A DNA stretch of 64,000 nt from Symsagittifera roscoffensis (lineage: Eukaryota > Xenacoelomorpha > Acoela > Convolutidae), in NCBI RefSeq assembly GCF_963678635.1, contig NC_087066.1, positions 17,049,275-17,113,274 on the forward strand, in the 5' to 3' direction. Position numbers and translations under genes: made by a program. Positions 11,701-23,939 of this stretch are shown here, piece by piece. The notes below the pieces were generated by a model. The model ran no database searches and was not told where the DNA came from. It saw nothing but the letters and a program-made list of their open reading frames with translations. Numbering within the stretch: the first letter of the stretch is position 1; the number at the start of each line of letters is the position of its first letter.

Positions 11701-12159
11701 GCCGTCCCAGCCGTAGGCGAGTGAAGTTTCCCTGGCGTAACTAGACGCAAGAAGGAGTGAGCTGGTGAATCGACCTCCAAATCGACGTCAGGTTGTACCA
11801 CTCCTTTCTTTTTTTTTCTTTTTTTTTCATCGCCTTTGAGCAATTTTAAACCCTAAGTGAAAGTATTCATAAATCACCCCAAAGAGCTTCCTTTCTCGCC
11901 CCAGTTGTCTGTGTTCCAGGTTGATACCGCGATTCCAAGCAAGACGCATCCCTGAGTTCTCACAGAAACTAGTTATCGCGACCACACTCACAAAACTCCG
12001 GAGAGTCTTCCACTATAGAACCTAGATTAATACAAGACCCATGGTCAAACCCCTGTCCAGAACTCATCGAAACCACCAGGAGAATATACACCAAAGTGGT
12101 CCACTGGAAACCGGTCTTTATGATCTTGTCAAAAAATAAAGTTGGTTATAACTTCATTG

Positions 12160-12598
12160 AAACCCTCAATAGAACTTCAATAGCCTAATAGAAAACAACG
12201 AAAATACCTTCGCAATGCACGCAGCAATGGTTTTTCCACACTTATTACTGTGCAAAACAAAGTCCGAATTTGATGAATTTATATCAAAAACAATAGCAAG
12301 GCGACTTAAGCAATGGCAAGACGGAGACCTGGATGGACTATATAACGAAGGAAAGGCGCTGCAAATGCGCTTGTTGAAGGGAAGTAGAAGAAAAACTAAA
12401 ACTGAAGCACAACAGTTCAACAAACTAATGAATACTATAAAATTATCAAGCGCAATTGCAAAACTAACAGACACATCTAAAGGCGTTCTTTCGCTCGACG
12501 AGATGGTCGAAGGTAAGACAGTAGAACAGATTCTCATAGAGAAACACCCACCATCTAAACCAATTGATGAAAACTATATTCCACCGGTATTTACTTAA
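12160..12598 (+). pseudogene. Non-LTR retrotransposon fragment, N-terminal region
   Basis: An open frame from ATG 12215 (about 127 codons) encodes the basic N-terminal region that precedes the RT in the other copies here (blocks RRLKQWQDGDLDGLY and LDEMVEGKTVEQIL). It is cut off after ENYIPPV, where it joins the C-terminal block of the element (YLKYG...). The jump is a deletion of the entire RT domain. The fragment has no catalytic part. Confidence 0.7.
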
Positions 12599-14980
12599 AA
12601 TACGGATGCGAACTAACCAAAACCCCACTCACATGTGCATGTGGTGCTGATTTTAACTTGACACATGCGCTTCACTGTGCAACGGGTGGTTACACACATA
12701 AGACACAATGAAATTAGAGACACATTCGCCAACCTCATGAACGAGGTTTGCCATGACGTCGAGTCTGAGCCGCAACTTCAGCCGTTGCAAGGCAAAAGCT
12801 TTGTCAACAATTCAACTACAACTGAAGATGAGGCATGACTTGACATTAAGGCAAACGGACTCTGGGGTTCACGATTCAGCCGCGCTTTCTTCGATGTGAA
12901 AATTTTCAACCCCCATGCCAAAATCGCAATGCACGCAGCAATGGTTTTACCACACTTATTACTGTGCAAAACAAAGTCCGAATTTGGTGGATCTTTATCA
13001 AAAACAATAGCAAGGCGACTTAAGCAATGGCAAGACGGAGACCTGGATAGACTATATAACGAAAGGAAGTAGAAGAAAAACTGAAACTGAAGCACAACAG
13101 TTCAACAAATTAATGAATACTGGAAAAATATCAAGCGCAATTGCAAAACTAACAGACACATCTAAAAGCGTTCTTTCGCTCGACGAGATGGTCAAAGGTA
13201 AGACAGTAGAACAGATTCTCATAGAGAAATTCCCACCATCTAAACCAATTGATGAGAACCATATTACACCAGTCTCAAACAAAACAATTCCTTTCCATCC
13301 ATCGATTTTTGATCAGATAAACGGTCAACATATCAGGAAGGCAGCCATGAGAACGCACGGATCGCATGGAACATCTGGCCTCGATGCAAATGAATGGAGA
13401 CGTATTTTAACACACTTCGGGCACCAATCAGTTGAAATTTCAAAAACAATTGTTAAATGGCCAAAAAATTGGCCACCGAAGAACTAAATGCAGAACTAAT
13501 GGAACCATATAAAGCATGCAGATTAATACCATTAGATATGAAACCAGGGGTAAGACCCATAGGCCTAGGAGAAGTTATGCATAGGATAATAGGGCGAATA
13601 ACTAAATGCCTAAAATCCGAACTCATGTCGCTCGGTTCAAACTACCAACTCTGCCTAGGAAAAAAATGAGGCATTGAATATGCGATCCATAGCTAAGAGA
13701 TCAGTACAGCAAAACTTCCGCCGATGCTGTTTTACTGATAAATGCCGAACACGCTTTCAACTCGCTGAACCGAAAGCTGGCATTAAAAAACATCGAAAAT
13801 ACCTGCCCGTCCATTTTAACAGCAATTACGAACTCCTACTCCAATCCATCTAAACTATACGTTAACAAATAAAAACAATCTACTCTCAAGAAGGGACAAC
13901 CCAGGGGGATCCACTAGCAATGGCCATGTACGGTCTAGCCATAACACCCCTCATAAAACTTTTATCAGTAGACGATCTAACCCAGAAATGGTACGCAGAC
14001 GACGGAAATGCAGTCGGTAAATTAAGCAGTCTACGAACCGTCCTCGATAAAATTGTATCACTGGGTAAATTTTTCTGCTACCACGTAAAAGCATCCAAAT
14101 GCCAACTCATTGTCAAGGATGAAAAACTCGGTGAAGCTCAGAAAATCTTCGCAAATACAGGAATCACTATAAAAGCAGGAGCCCGAGTCCTTGGTTCAGT
14201 TACAGGAACAAAATCTGAATGTAAAAATGTCCTCGAATTTCAACAGACTGAGCAAATCAAAATTTTGAAAAAACTATCGAAAATCGCTAAAACCTCACCT
14301 CAAAATTTACTTAAGATACGGATGGGAACTAACCAAAACCCCACTCACATGTGCATGTGGTGCTGATTTTAACTTGCCACATGCGCTTCACTGTGCAAAG
14401 GGTGGTTACACACATAAGACACAATGAAACTAGAGACACATTCGCCAACCTCATGAACGGGGTTTGCCATGACGTCGAGATTGAGCCGAAATTTCAGCCG
14501 TTGCAATGCGAAAGCTTTGTCAACAATTCAACTACAACTGAAGATGAGGCACGACTTGACAAACGGACTCTGGGGTTCACGATTCAACCGCGCTTTTTTT
14601 GATGTGAAATTTTTCAACCCCCATGCCAAAACATCGCAAAAACTGCATAAGGATGCATACAAATACCACGAAACGCTGAAGAACTCCAAATATCGGCAGA
14701 GAATTTTAAACGTAGAGCAGAGTAGCTTCTGCCCGCTAATTGTTGGATGCACCGTGGCGCTGCTCCAACAGCCACGCGGACGATGCAGCGATTAGCCAAA
14801 AAACTAAGTGAAAAAAGCCAAGAAAGCTATCCAGAATCAATAAACTACATAAGAACTAAAATAAGCTTCGTGCTCCTGAGGAGCTCTATACTTTATATAA
14901 GGGGGTGCAGATCGCTACGCAAAGTTCAAATTATCGACAACTCCATAAGCAGTATTGTAGAGGAAGGACGGCTAAGATAA
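12588..14980 (+). pseudogene. Non-LTR retrotransposon copy A (EN fragment, N-term, RT, Cys/His and EN), broken
   Basis: The order along the DNA is: a Cys/His motif (CACGADFNLTHALHC) and PD-(D/E)XK-like endonuclease piece cut after FFDVKIFNPHAK; the N-terminal region; RT; then a second Cys/His and endonuclease block to the stop at 14980. RT motifs seen are PGVRPIGLGEV, a motif-A stretch INAEHAFNSLNR, the QGDPLAMAMYG box near 13905, and WYADDGNA (YADD 13992-14003). The motif order and C-terminal endonuclease place it with the restriction-like-endonuclease non-LTR retrotransposons. At least four frame breaks and stops (near 12838, 13068, 13668 and 14290) make it inactive. The catalytic Asp of motif A is Asn. 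Confidence 0.8.
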
Positions 14981-17489
14981 ATTAAAATTACGACGATGCA
15001 TTTAATGCTGATTTATGAATTAATTGCTGATATATATGCATTTTTATATCGCTGGTATGGCCCTATCCAGCTTGTGCACTTACCGTAACTAAACGGAAGG
15101 GCCCCTTTTAAAATTTAGGTTTTTTTAAAATCCTTTTGCTCAAATAGTTGATCTCATTGTGCGTTTCGTAATCTAATCTGTTTCATGTTCATTAATTTGC
15201 TCCAATTTACTTGCATCACTTTATATAAAAGCTTAACAAAAATTCATGCGTTGAAAGGTAGTTGCACAATTCAAACAGTAGTCGAAGCAATCAAATCCCA
15301 TTAATTTATTCGCAGTTTTCTTGGCTACTGGTCTGTGAAAATTGAGGGATTTTTTTTGGCCACTCAAATTTTGTGACGAATTTTTTCAATTAATTTAGTT
15401 AAAACCGGAGATATTTAATTTTTTTTCGGCTATCCGGGAATGCGGCTCCGTGGGTACGCACATTTTAAACATAGTAAAAGAATTTTTCAAATAAGATTTG
15501 GCACTAGGTTGTATACCAGGTCTTATCCTAAGTCATATCCTCATGATGCATATAAATGAAAAAAATGGGAGGCTATAACGATGCAATATGATGTCAATAA
15601 TGGCGCGTAGTTGATGCAATTTGAGATTCAGAGAAACTTTTGTAAGTTCTGTTTTATGGAACTGTACCATTTTGATGATGTATTAATTGGTTAGAATCTC
15701 AGTGGGGACATTGAGTGAGCTGTCAGGGAGAATGGGCCATTCAACCAGAATGCGTTCTGATTTTATTCGAAAGAGCATACTTTACGTCGAAAATACCAGT
15801 TATGGACGTTATTTGCACAAAGAGTCAGAAAGTGAAGGGAAGAATTTAATTTGATTTGGCAACACTTGAATCAGAACGACTTACTGTAAGAAATTAGGAA
15901 ACTAATACTGAGAATGGAAGGAAACTACAAACTACGATCCATTGACTACGGAAAAAACTCCTCGGGGTAGAAGCGATTGTACAGTTAGAATTGATTCCTA
16001 GCTTATTTTGTAAACCGCTCATGTGATGAAGAAGACGCTTCTTCAACAAAGATTGAGAATTCGGAAACCTGTCGTTGGACTTTAAAGCTGTCATTACAAG
16101 AAGAATTTTTGGCCTCTGGATATACCTTGAGTTTAATCCAACCAACAACTAACTATTCTCATCTTTAGCAAATAAGAAGCCCTGTTTATAAGAGTAAACT
16201 TGTGCGCAGGCGTTGCTGAGACCCTGCCATGATCTGTTCGATTTTGCATGTAACTAGTTAATGTGAGTAGTTCGGCCAATAGCCTTTGACTGTAACACGT
16301 TCATTGACTCGTTTTTTTTGCAAGACTACTTTGAATTGGCTCTGGTAGAGATAGTTCAAAGCACGTAAAGCTTAATCTGGATGCAAGTCAATTGTTGTAG
16401 AGTTTAATTTTTTCCGTCGTTACTTACACTCCGGGCAAAACTTTACGTTTAAAAAAAGTTATTTTCATACTTATTCTGAAGTAAAGGAGAAGTCGTAAAA
16501 ACGCGGCAAATTCATGCAGAATGGATTTTTTGGCTTTCAAATTGAGCATGTAATGTACAATCGTTTCTCATTAACCTAAGATAAAATGTCAAAAACCAGT
16601 TTAGTCGAACTTAAAAATGGAGTGAGTTTGGGAACATTGTACTTGAGGCCAATTGCTTTTCGCAATTGGTCTGTTAAAAGACTAATAATCCGAAAGTTTC
16701 TGATTTGTGACAGAAATCTAGAACAACAGTTCCAGTACACGCTCCGGAAAAGCAGCAAAAATGGTTGAACCACATACATTGCAGCTAAACGTGGGAATTG
16801 ACCCAGTGGTGCAAAGTTAGCGGACTGAAAAAACTTTATGATTTATTTAGTTAGCTTAAATCTGATTTGATAACTTGTTGGAGTTACGGTGTCTTGAGCA
16901 ACTGAATTTAAGCCACTGAGCTAAAGCATATCTGCTACTGAGCTACTGTATATCTGGTTTTGAGATACTGAAAGAATATATCTGAATTTTTTGAGAAAGT
17001 GTCTGAAAAACGATCTTACACCGGACTTTTTGAAGTTAAAGTTCCCTGAGTTTACGGTTCATACCATTTCAGTATATGCGCGTTAAGTATAATTTCCTGT
17101 TTTTGATCTTTATTTTGCTCTTCAAGCACATTTGTGAACAGTTGTCTTTGCAGCAAATATTTGTCTGCCTTAGTGCAATTTGTTATTCAAATATGTGATT
17201 TCAGATTAGTTGTTTGTGCTGAGTTTGTCTTGAGTAATAAATGTAAATATCTTGAATTAATCTGCGTTAGAACCACTGTCTTGTTGTAACGCAAAAATTG
17301 TAGCTTAGAACAATGGAAGAAGAATTCGATGTAATTGTTCTGGGCACCGGATTATCGGTAAGGCAATTCAGTTCCTCTAAACGCTATTATTTTTGATGCG
17401 ATGCAGAAGTTCCTGAAAACTTGATCCAACCTCTTCGCATTTCATTTTAGGAATGTATTCTTTCTGGAATTCTATCTGTGGAGGATTAA
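14981..17489 (+). pseudogene. Truncated GDI copy 1: 5' flank, exon 1 and start of exon 2
   Basis: This is a duplicate of the sequence upstream of the real GDI gene (52.7-54.8 kb). Exon 1 is at 17313-17357, beginning ATG and differing from the functional exon by Tyr to Phe at residue 5, with an intact GTAAGG donor. Intron 1 and its acceptor (AG at 17449-17450) are also kept. Exon 2 is homologous only for ~35 bases ([11 protein letters not shown]), then hits TAA at 17487-17489 exactly where the retroelement sequence begins. It could at most make a ~28-residue peptide. Any promoter in the GDI flank is duplicated with it. Confidence 0.85.
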
Positions 17490-19995
17490 AAATCGACCAA
17501 TCGACCTGGCCTCTGAAAAGGGAGTCCCAAACTGGCTCAATTCTTTACCACTGAGCAGATACAACTTCAACCTGAAAAATCAGAGTTCAGAGATGGTATT
17601 TACTTAGGATACGGATGGGAACAAACCAAAACCCCACTCACTTGTGCATGTGGTGCTGATTTAACTTGACACATGCGCTTCACTGTGCAAAGGGTGGTTA
17701 CACACATAAGACACAATGAAGTTAGAGACACATTCGCCGACCTCATGAACGAGGTTTGCCATGACGTCCAGATTGAGCCGAAACTTCAGCCGTTGCAAGG
17801 CGAAAGCTTTGTCAACAATTCAACTACAACTGAAGATGAGGCACGACTTGACATTAAGGCAAACGGAATTTGGGGTTCACGATTCAGCCTCGCTTTCTTT
17901 GATGTGAAAATTTTCAAGCCCCATGCCAAAATCACAATACACGCAGCAATGGTTTTTCCACACTTAGTACTGTGCAAAACAAATTCCGAATTTGATGGAT
18001 CTTTATCAAAAACAATAGCAAGGCGACTTAAGCAATGGCAAGTCGGAGACCTGGATGGGCTATATAACGAAAGAAAGGCGCTGCAAATGCGCTTGTTGAA
18101 AGGAAGTAGAAGAAAAACTGAAACTGAAGCACAACAGTTCAACAAATTAATGAATACTGGAAAAATATCAAGCGCAATTGCAAAACTAACAGACACATCT
18201 AAAGGCGTTCTTTCGCTCGACGAGATGGTCAAAGGTAAGACAGTAGAACATATTCTCATAGAGAAACACCCACCATCTAAACCAATTGATGAGAACTATA
18301 TTACACCAGTCTCAAACAAAACAATTCTTTTCCATCCATCGATATTTGATCAGATAAACGGTCTATATCAAGAAGGCAGCCATGAGAACGCACGGAGCGC
18401 ATGGACCATCTGGCCTCGATGCAAATGAATGGAGACGTAATTTAACACACTTCGGGCAACAATCAGTTGAGATTTCAAAAACAATTGTTAAATTGCCAAA
18501 CAATTGGCCACCGAAGAACTAAATCCAGAACTAATGGAACCATATAACGCATGTAGACTAATACCTTTAGATAAGAATCCAGGGGTAAGACCCATAGGCA
18601 TAGGAGAAGTTATGCGTAGGATAATAGGGCGAACAATAACTAAATGCCTAAAAAACGAACTCATGACGCTCGGTTCAAACTACCAACTCTGCCTAGGACA
18701 AAAATGTGGCATTGAATATGCGATCCACACGCTAAGAGATCAACACAGCAAAACTTCCGCCGATGCTGTTTTACTGATAAATGCCGAAAACGATTTCAAC
18801 TCGAAAATACCTGCCCGTCCATTTCAACAGCAATTAATAATTCCTACTCCAATCCATCTAAACTATTCGTTAACAAATAAAAACAATCTACTCTCAAGAA
18901 GGCACAACCCAACAACCCAGGGGGATCCACTAGCAATGGCCTTGTACGGTCTAGCCATAACACCCCTCATAAAACTTTTATCAGTAGACGATCTAACCGA
19001 GAAATGGTACGCAGACGACGGAAATGCAGTCGGTAAATTAAGCAGTCTGCGAACCGTCCTCGATAAAATTGTATCACTGGATAAATTTTTCTGCTACCAC
19101 GTGAAAGCATCCAAATGCCAACTCATTGTCAAAGATGAAAAACTCGGTGAAGCTCAGAAAATCTTCGCAAATACAGGAATCACTATAAAAGCAGGAGCCC
19201 GAGTGCTTGGTTCAGTTACAGGAACAAAATCTGAATGTAAAAATTTCCTCGAATTTCAACAGACTGAGCAAATCAAAATTTTGAAAAAATTATCGAAAAT
19301 CGCTAAAACCTCACCTCAAAATTTACTTAAGATACGGATGGAAACTAACCAAAACCCCACTCACATGTGCATGTGGTGCTGATTTTAACTTGCCACATGC
19401 GCTTCACTGTGCAAAGGGTGGTTACACACATAAGACACAATGAAACTAGAGACACATTCGCCAACCTCATGAACGGGGTTTGGCATGACGTCGAGATTGA
19501 GCCGAAATTTCAGCCGTTGCAATGCGAAAGCTTTGTCAACAATTCAACAAAACTGAAGATGAGGCACGACTTGACAAACGGACTCTGGGGTTCACGATTC
19601 AACCGCGCTTTCTTTGATGTGAAATTTTTCAACCCCCATGTCAAAACATCGCAAAAACTGCATAAGGATGCATACAAATACCACGAAACGCTGAAGAACT
19701 CCAAATATCGGCAAAGAATTTTAAACGTAGAGCAGAGTAGCTTCTGCCCGCTAATTGTTGGATGCACCGTGGCGCTGCTCCAACAGCCACGCGGACGATG
19801 CAGCGATTAGCCAAAAAACTAAGTGAAAAAAGACAAGAAAGCTATCCAGAATCTATAAACTACATAAGAACTAAAATAAGCTTCGCGCTCCTGAGGAGCT
19901 CTATACTTTATATAAGGGGATGCAGATCGCTACGCAAAGTTCAAATTATCGACAACTCCATAAGCGCTATTGTAGAGGAAGGAGGGCTAAGATAA
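17490..19995 (+). pseudogene. Non-LTR retrotransposon copy B, broken
   Basis: It begins at the IDLASEKG codons of the C-terminal region, fused to GDI exon 2. A 251-codon open frame (17673-18428) joins the endonuclease piece in frame to the N-terminal region. A 292-codon frame (18504-19382) carries RT from PGVRPIGIGEV to WYADDGNA (YADD 19008-19019). RT has lost ~31 bases after the motif-A stretch relative to copy A. The terminal endonuclease block is split over two more frames ending at 19995. The motif-A catalytic residue is Asn (codon 18780-18782). Confidence 0.8.
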
Positions 19996-19999
19996 ATTA

Positions 20000-21425
20000 A
20001 CATTACGACGATGCATTTAATGCTGATTTATGAATTCATTGCTGATATATATGCTGGTATATATATCATTTATATATATATTTTATATATATATATATAT
20101 ATTTTTATATCACTGGTATGGCCCTATCCAGCTTGTGCACTTACCGTAACTAAACGGAAGGGCCCCTTTTGTAATTTAGGTTTTTTTAAAATCATTTTGC
20201 TCAAATAGTTGATCTCATTGTGCGTTTCGTAATCTAATCTGATTCAATTTCATTAATTTGATCCAATTTACTTGCATCACATTATATAAAAGCTTAACTA
20301 AAATTCATGCGTTGAAAAGTAGTTGCACAATTCAAAAAGTAGTCGAAGCAATCAAATCCCATTAATTTATTCGCAGTTTTCTTGGCTACTGAAAATTGAG
20401 GGACTTTTTTTGGCCACTTAAATTTTGTGACGAATTTTTTCAATTAATTTAGTTAAAACCGGAGATATTTAATTTTTTTTCGGCTATTCGGGAATGCGGC
20501 TCCGTGGGTACGCACATTTTAAACATAGTAAAAAAAATTTTCAAATAAGATTTGGCACTAGGTTGTATACAAGGTACTTGAGGCCAATTGCTTTTCGCAA
20601 TTGGTCTGTTAAAAGACTAATAGTGCGAAAGTTTCTGATTTGTGACAGAAATCTAGAACAACAGTTCCATTACACGCTCCGGAAAAGCAGCAAAAATGGT
20701 TGAACCACATACACTGCAGCTAAACGTGGGAATTGACCCAGTGGTGCAAAGTTAGCGGACTGAAAAAACTTTATGATTTATTTAGTTAGCTTAAATCTAA
20801 TCTGATTTGATAACTTGTTGGAGTTACGGTGTCTTGAGCAACTGAATTTAAGCCACTGAGCTAAAGCATATCTGCTACTGAGCTACTGTATATCTGGTTT
20901 TGAGATACTGAAAGAATATATCTGAATTTTTTGAGAAAGTGTCTGAAAAACGATCTTATACCGGTTTTTTTGAAGTTAAAGTTCCCTGAGTTTACGGTTC
21001 ATACCATTTCAGTATATGCGCGTTAAGTATAATTTCCTGTTTTTGATCTTTATTTTGCTCTTCAAGCACATTTGTGAACAGTTGTCTTTGCAGCAAATAT
21101 TTGTCTGCCTTAGTGCAATTTGTTATTCAAATATGTGATTTCAGATTAGTTGTTTGTGCTGAGTTTGTCTTGAGTAATAAATGTAAATATCTTGAATTAA
21201 TCTGCGTTAGAACCACTGTCTTGTTGTAACGCAAAAATTGTAGCTTAGAACAATTGAAGAAGAATACGATGTAATTTTTCTGGGCACTGGATTATAGGTA
21301 AGGCAATTCAGTTCCTCTAAACGCTATTATTTTTGATGCGATGCAAAAGTTCCTGAAAACTTGATCCAACCTCTTCGCATTTCATTTTAGGAATGTATTC
21401 TTTCTGGAATTCTATCTGTGGAGGA
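20000..21425 (+). pseudogene. Truncated GDI copy 2: shortened 5' flank, exon 1 and start of exon 2
   Basis: The 5' flank has lost ~1 kb relative to copies 1 and 3 (join near 20572, GTATACAAGG to TACTTGAGG). The exon 1 equivalent (21253-21297) has TTG in place of ATG, and its last codon is TAG (21295-21297), so it cannot encode the GDI N-terminus. The exon 2 start (from 21391) again ends in retroelement sequence at the same junction. Confidence 0.85.
20040..20106. repeat. TA-rich microsatellite expansion
   Basis: TATATA tracts are expanded here in GDI-flank copy 2. The corresponding places in the other copies (about 15030, 23985 and 52710) have only a short TATATATGCA. This is local slippage specific to this copy. 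Confidence 0.8.
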
Positions 21426-23934
21426 TAAAAAATCGACCAATCGACCTGGCCTCTGAAAAGGGAGTCCCAAACTGGCTCAATTCTCTACCACTGAGCAGAT
21501 ACAACTTCAACCTGAAAAAATCAGAGTTCAGAGATGGTATTTACTTAAGATACGGATGGGAACAAACCAAAACCCCACTCTTATGTGCATGTGGTGCTGA
21601 TTTAACTTGACACATGCGCTTCACTGTGCAAAGGGTGGTTACACACATAAGACACAATGAAGTTAGAGACACATTCGCCGACCTCATGAACGAGGTTTGC
21701 CATGACGTCCAGATTGAGCCGAAACTTCAGCCGTTGCAAGGCGAAAGCTTTGTCAACAATTCAACTACAACTGAAGATGAGGCACGACTTGACATTAAGG
21801 CAAACAGAATTTGGGGTTCACGATTCAGCCGCGCTTTCTTTGATGTGAAAATTTTCAAGCCCCATGCCAAAATCGCAATACACGCAGCAATGGTTTTTCC
21901 ACACTTAGTACTGTGCAAAACAAATTCCGAATTTGATGGATCTTTATCAAAAACAATAGCAAGGCGACTTAAGCATTGGCAAGTCGGAGACCTGGATGGA
22001 CTATATAACGAAAGAAAGGCGCTGCAAATGCGCTTGTTGAAAGGAAGTAGAAGAAAAACTGAAACTGAAGCACAACAGTTCAACAAATTAATGAATACTG
22101 GAAAAATATCAAGCGCAATTGCAAAACTAACAGACACATCTAAAGGCGTTCTTTCGCTCGACGAGATGGTCAAAGGTAAGACAGTAGAACAGATTCTCAT
22201 AGAGAAACACCCACCATCTAAACCAATTGATGAGAACTACATTACACCAGTCTCAAACAAAACAATTCCTTTCCATCCATCGATATTTGATCAGATAAAC
22301 GGTCTATATCAAGAAGGCAGCCATGAGAACGCACGGATCGCATGGACCATCTGGCCTCGATGCAAATGAATGGAGACGTAATTTAACACACTTCGGGCAA
22401 CAATCAGTTGAGATTTCAAAATCAATTGTTAAATGCCAAAAAATTGGCCACCGAAGAACTAAATCCAGAACTAATTGAACCATATAACGCATGTAGACTA
22501 ATACCTTTAGATAAGAATCCAGGGGTAAGACCCATAGGCAGAGGAGAAGCTATGCGTAGGATAATAGGGCGATCAATAACTAAATGCCTAAAAAACGAAC
22601 TCATGAGGCTCGGTTCAAACTACCAACTCTGCCTAGGACAAAAATGTGGCATTGAATATGCGATCCACACGCTAAGAGATCATTACAGCAAAACTTCCGC
22701 CGATTCTGTTTTACTGATAAATGCCGAAACTATTTCAACTCGAAAATACCTGCTCGTCCATTTCAACAGCAATTAATAATTCCTACTCCAATCCATCTAA
22801 ACTATTCGTTAACAAATAAAAACAATCTACTCTCAAGAAGGCACAACCCAACAACCCAGGGGGATCCACTAGCAATGGCCTTGTACGGTCTAGCCATAAC
22901 ACCCCTCATAAACTTTTATCAGTAGACGATCTAACCCAGAAATGGTACGCAGACGACGGAAATGCAGTCGGTAAATTAAGCAGTCTACGAACCGTCCTCG
23001 ATAAAATTGTATCACTGGGTAAGTTTTTCTGCTACCACGTGAAAGCATCCAAATGCCAACTCATTGTCAAGGATGAAAAACTCGGTGAAGCTCAGAAAAT
23101 CTTCGCAAATACAGGAATCACTATAAAAGCAGGAGCCCGAGTGCTTGGTTCAGTTACAGGAACAAAATCTGAATGTAAAAGTTTCCTCGAATTTCAACAG
23201 ACTGAGCAAATCAAAATTTTGAAAAAATTATCGAAAATCGCTAAAACCTCACCTCAAAATTTACTTAAGATACGGATGGGAACTAACCAAAACCCTACTC
23301 ACATGTGCATGTGGTGCTGATTTTAACTTGAAACATGCGCTTCACTGTGCAAAGGGTGGTTACACACATAAGACACAATGAAATTAGAGACACATTTGCC
23401 AACCTCATGAACGGGGTTTGCCATGACGTCGAGATTGAGCCGAAATTTCAGCCGTTGCAAGGCGAAAGCTTTGTCAACAATTCAACTACAACTGAAGATG
23501 AGGCACGACTTGACAAACGGACTCTGGGGTTCACGATTCAACCGCGCTTTTTTTGATGTGAAATTTTTCAACCCCCATGCCAAAACATCGCAAAAACTGC
23601 ATAAGGATGCATACAAATACCACGAAACGCTGAAGAACTCCAAATATCGGCAGAGAATTTTAAACGTAGAGCAGAGTAGCTTCTGCCCGCTAATTGTTGG
23701 ATGCACCGTGGCGCTGCTCCAACAGCCACGCGGACGATGCAGCGATTAGCCAAAAAACTAAGTGAAAAAAGCCAAGAAAGCTATCCAGAATCAATAAACT
23801 ACATAAGAACTAAAATAAGCTTCGTGCTCCTGAGGAGCTCTATACTTTATATAAGGGGGTGCAGATCGCTACGCAAAGTTCAAATTATCGACAACTCCAT
23901 AAGCAGTATTGTAGAGGAAGGACGGCTAAGATAA
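21426..23934 (+). pseudogene. Non-LTR retrotransposon copy C, broken
   Basis: The layout is the same as copy B. A 251-codon endonuclease/N-terminal frame runs 21614-22369. RT is split after motif A and again by a one-base loss before the YADD box (TCATAAACTTTT where A and B have one more A). YADD is at 22946-22957 and the C-terminal endonuclease block ends at 23934. Motif A again has Asn (22730-22732). It is close to copies A and B, consistent with local duplication. Confidence 0.8.
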
Positions 23935-23939
23935 ATTAA

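Larger units (their letters stand above)
7306..11912. repeat. Three tandem copies of a ~1.5 kb non-coding unit
   Basis: The units start at about 7306, 8830 and 10341 (the AATGCTTCCC landmark is at 7371, 8895 and 10405). They are very similar and each ends with a pyrimidine-rich tract near TCTTTTTTTT. Units 1 and 3 share an expanded TCTCATTTTC-type microsatellite (8365-8470 and 11445-11550) that unit 2 lacks, so units 1 and 3 are each other's closest copies or unit 2 has contracted. Frames of 76, 96 and 115 codons repeat between units, but their substitutions do not spare coding frames and they contain low-complexity sequence. I see no gene. Confidence 0.85.

Noticed and set aside
15894-16148. 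84-codon - strand frame repeated at 24849 and 53584
   Set aside because: It repeats only because the GDI 5' flank is duplicated, and the version by the functional gene carries indels that change the frame.
16586-16768. 60-codon + strand frame upstream of GDI copies (also 25541)
   Set aside because: Open in copies 1 and 3 only; at the functional locus the first half is deleted. Probably chance in duplicated flank.
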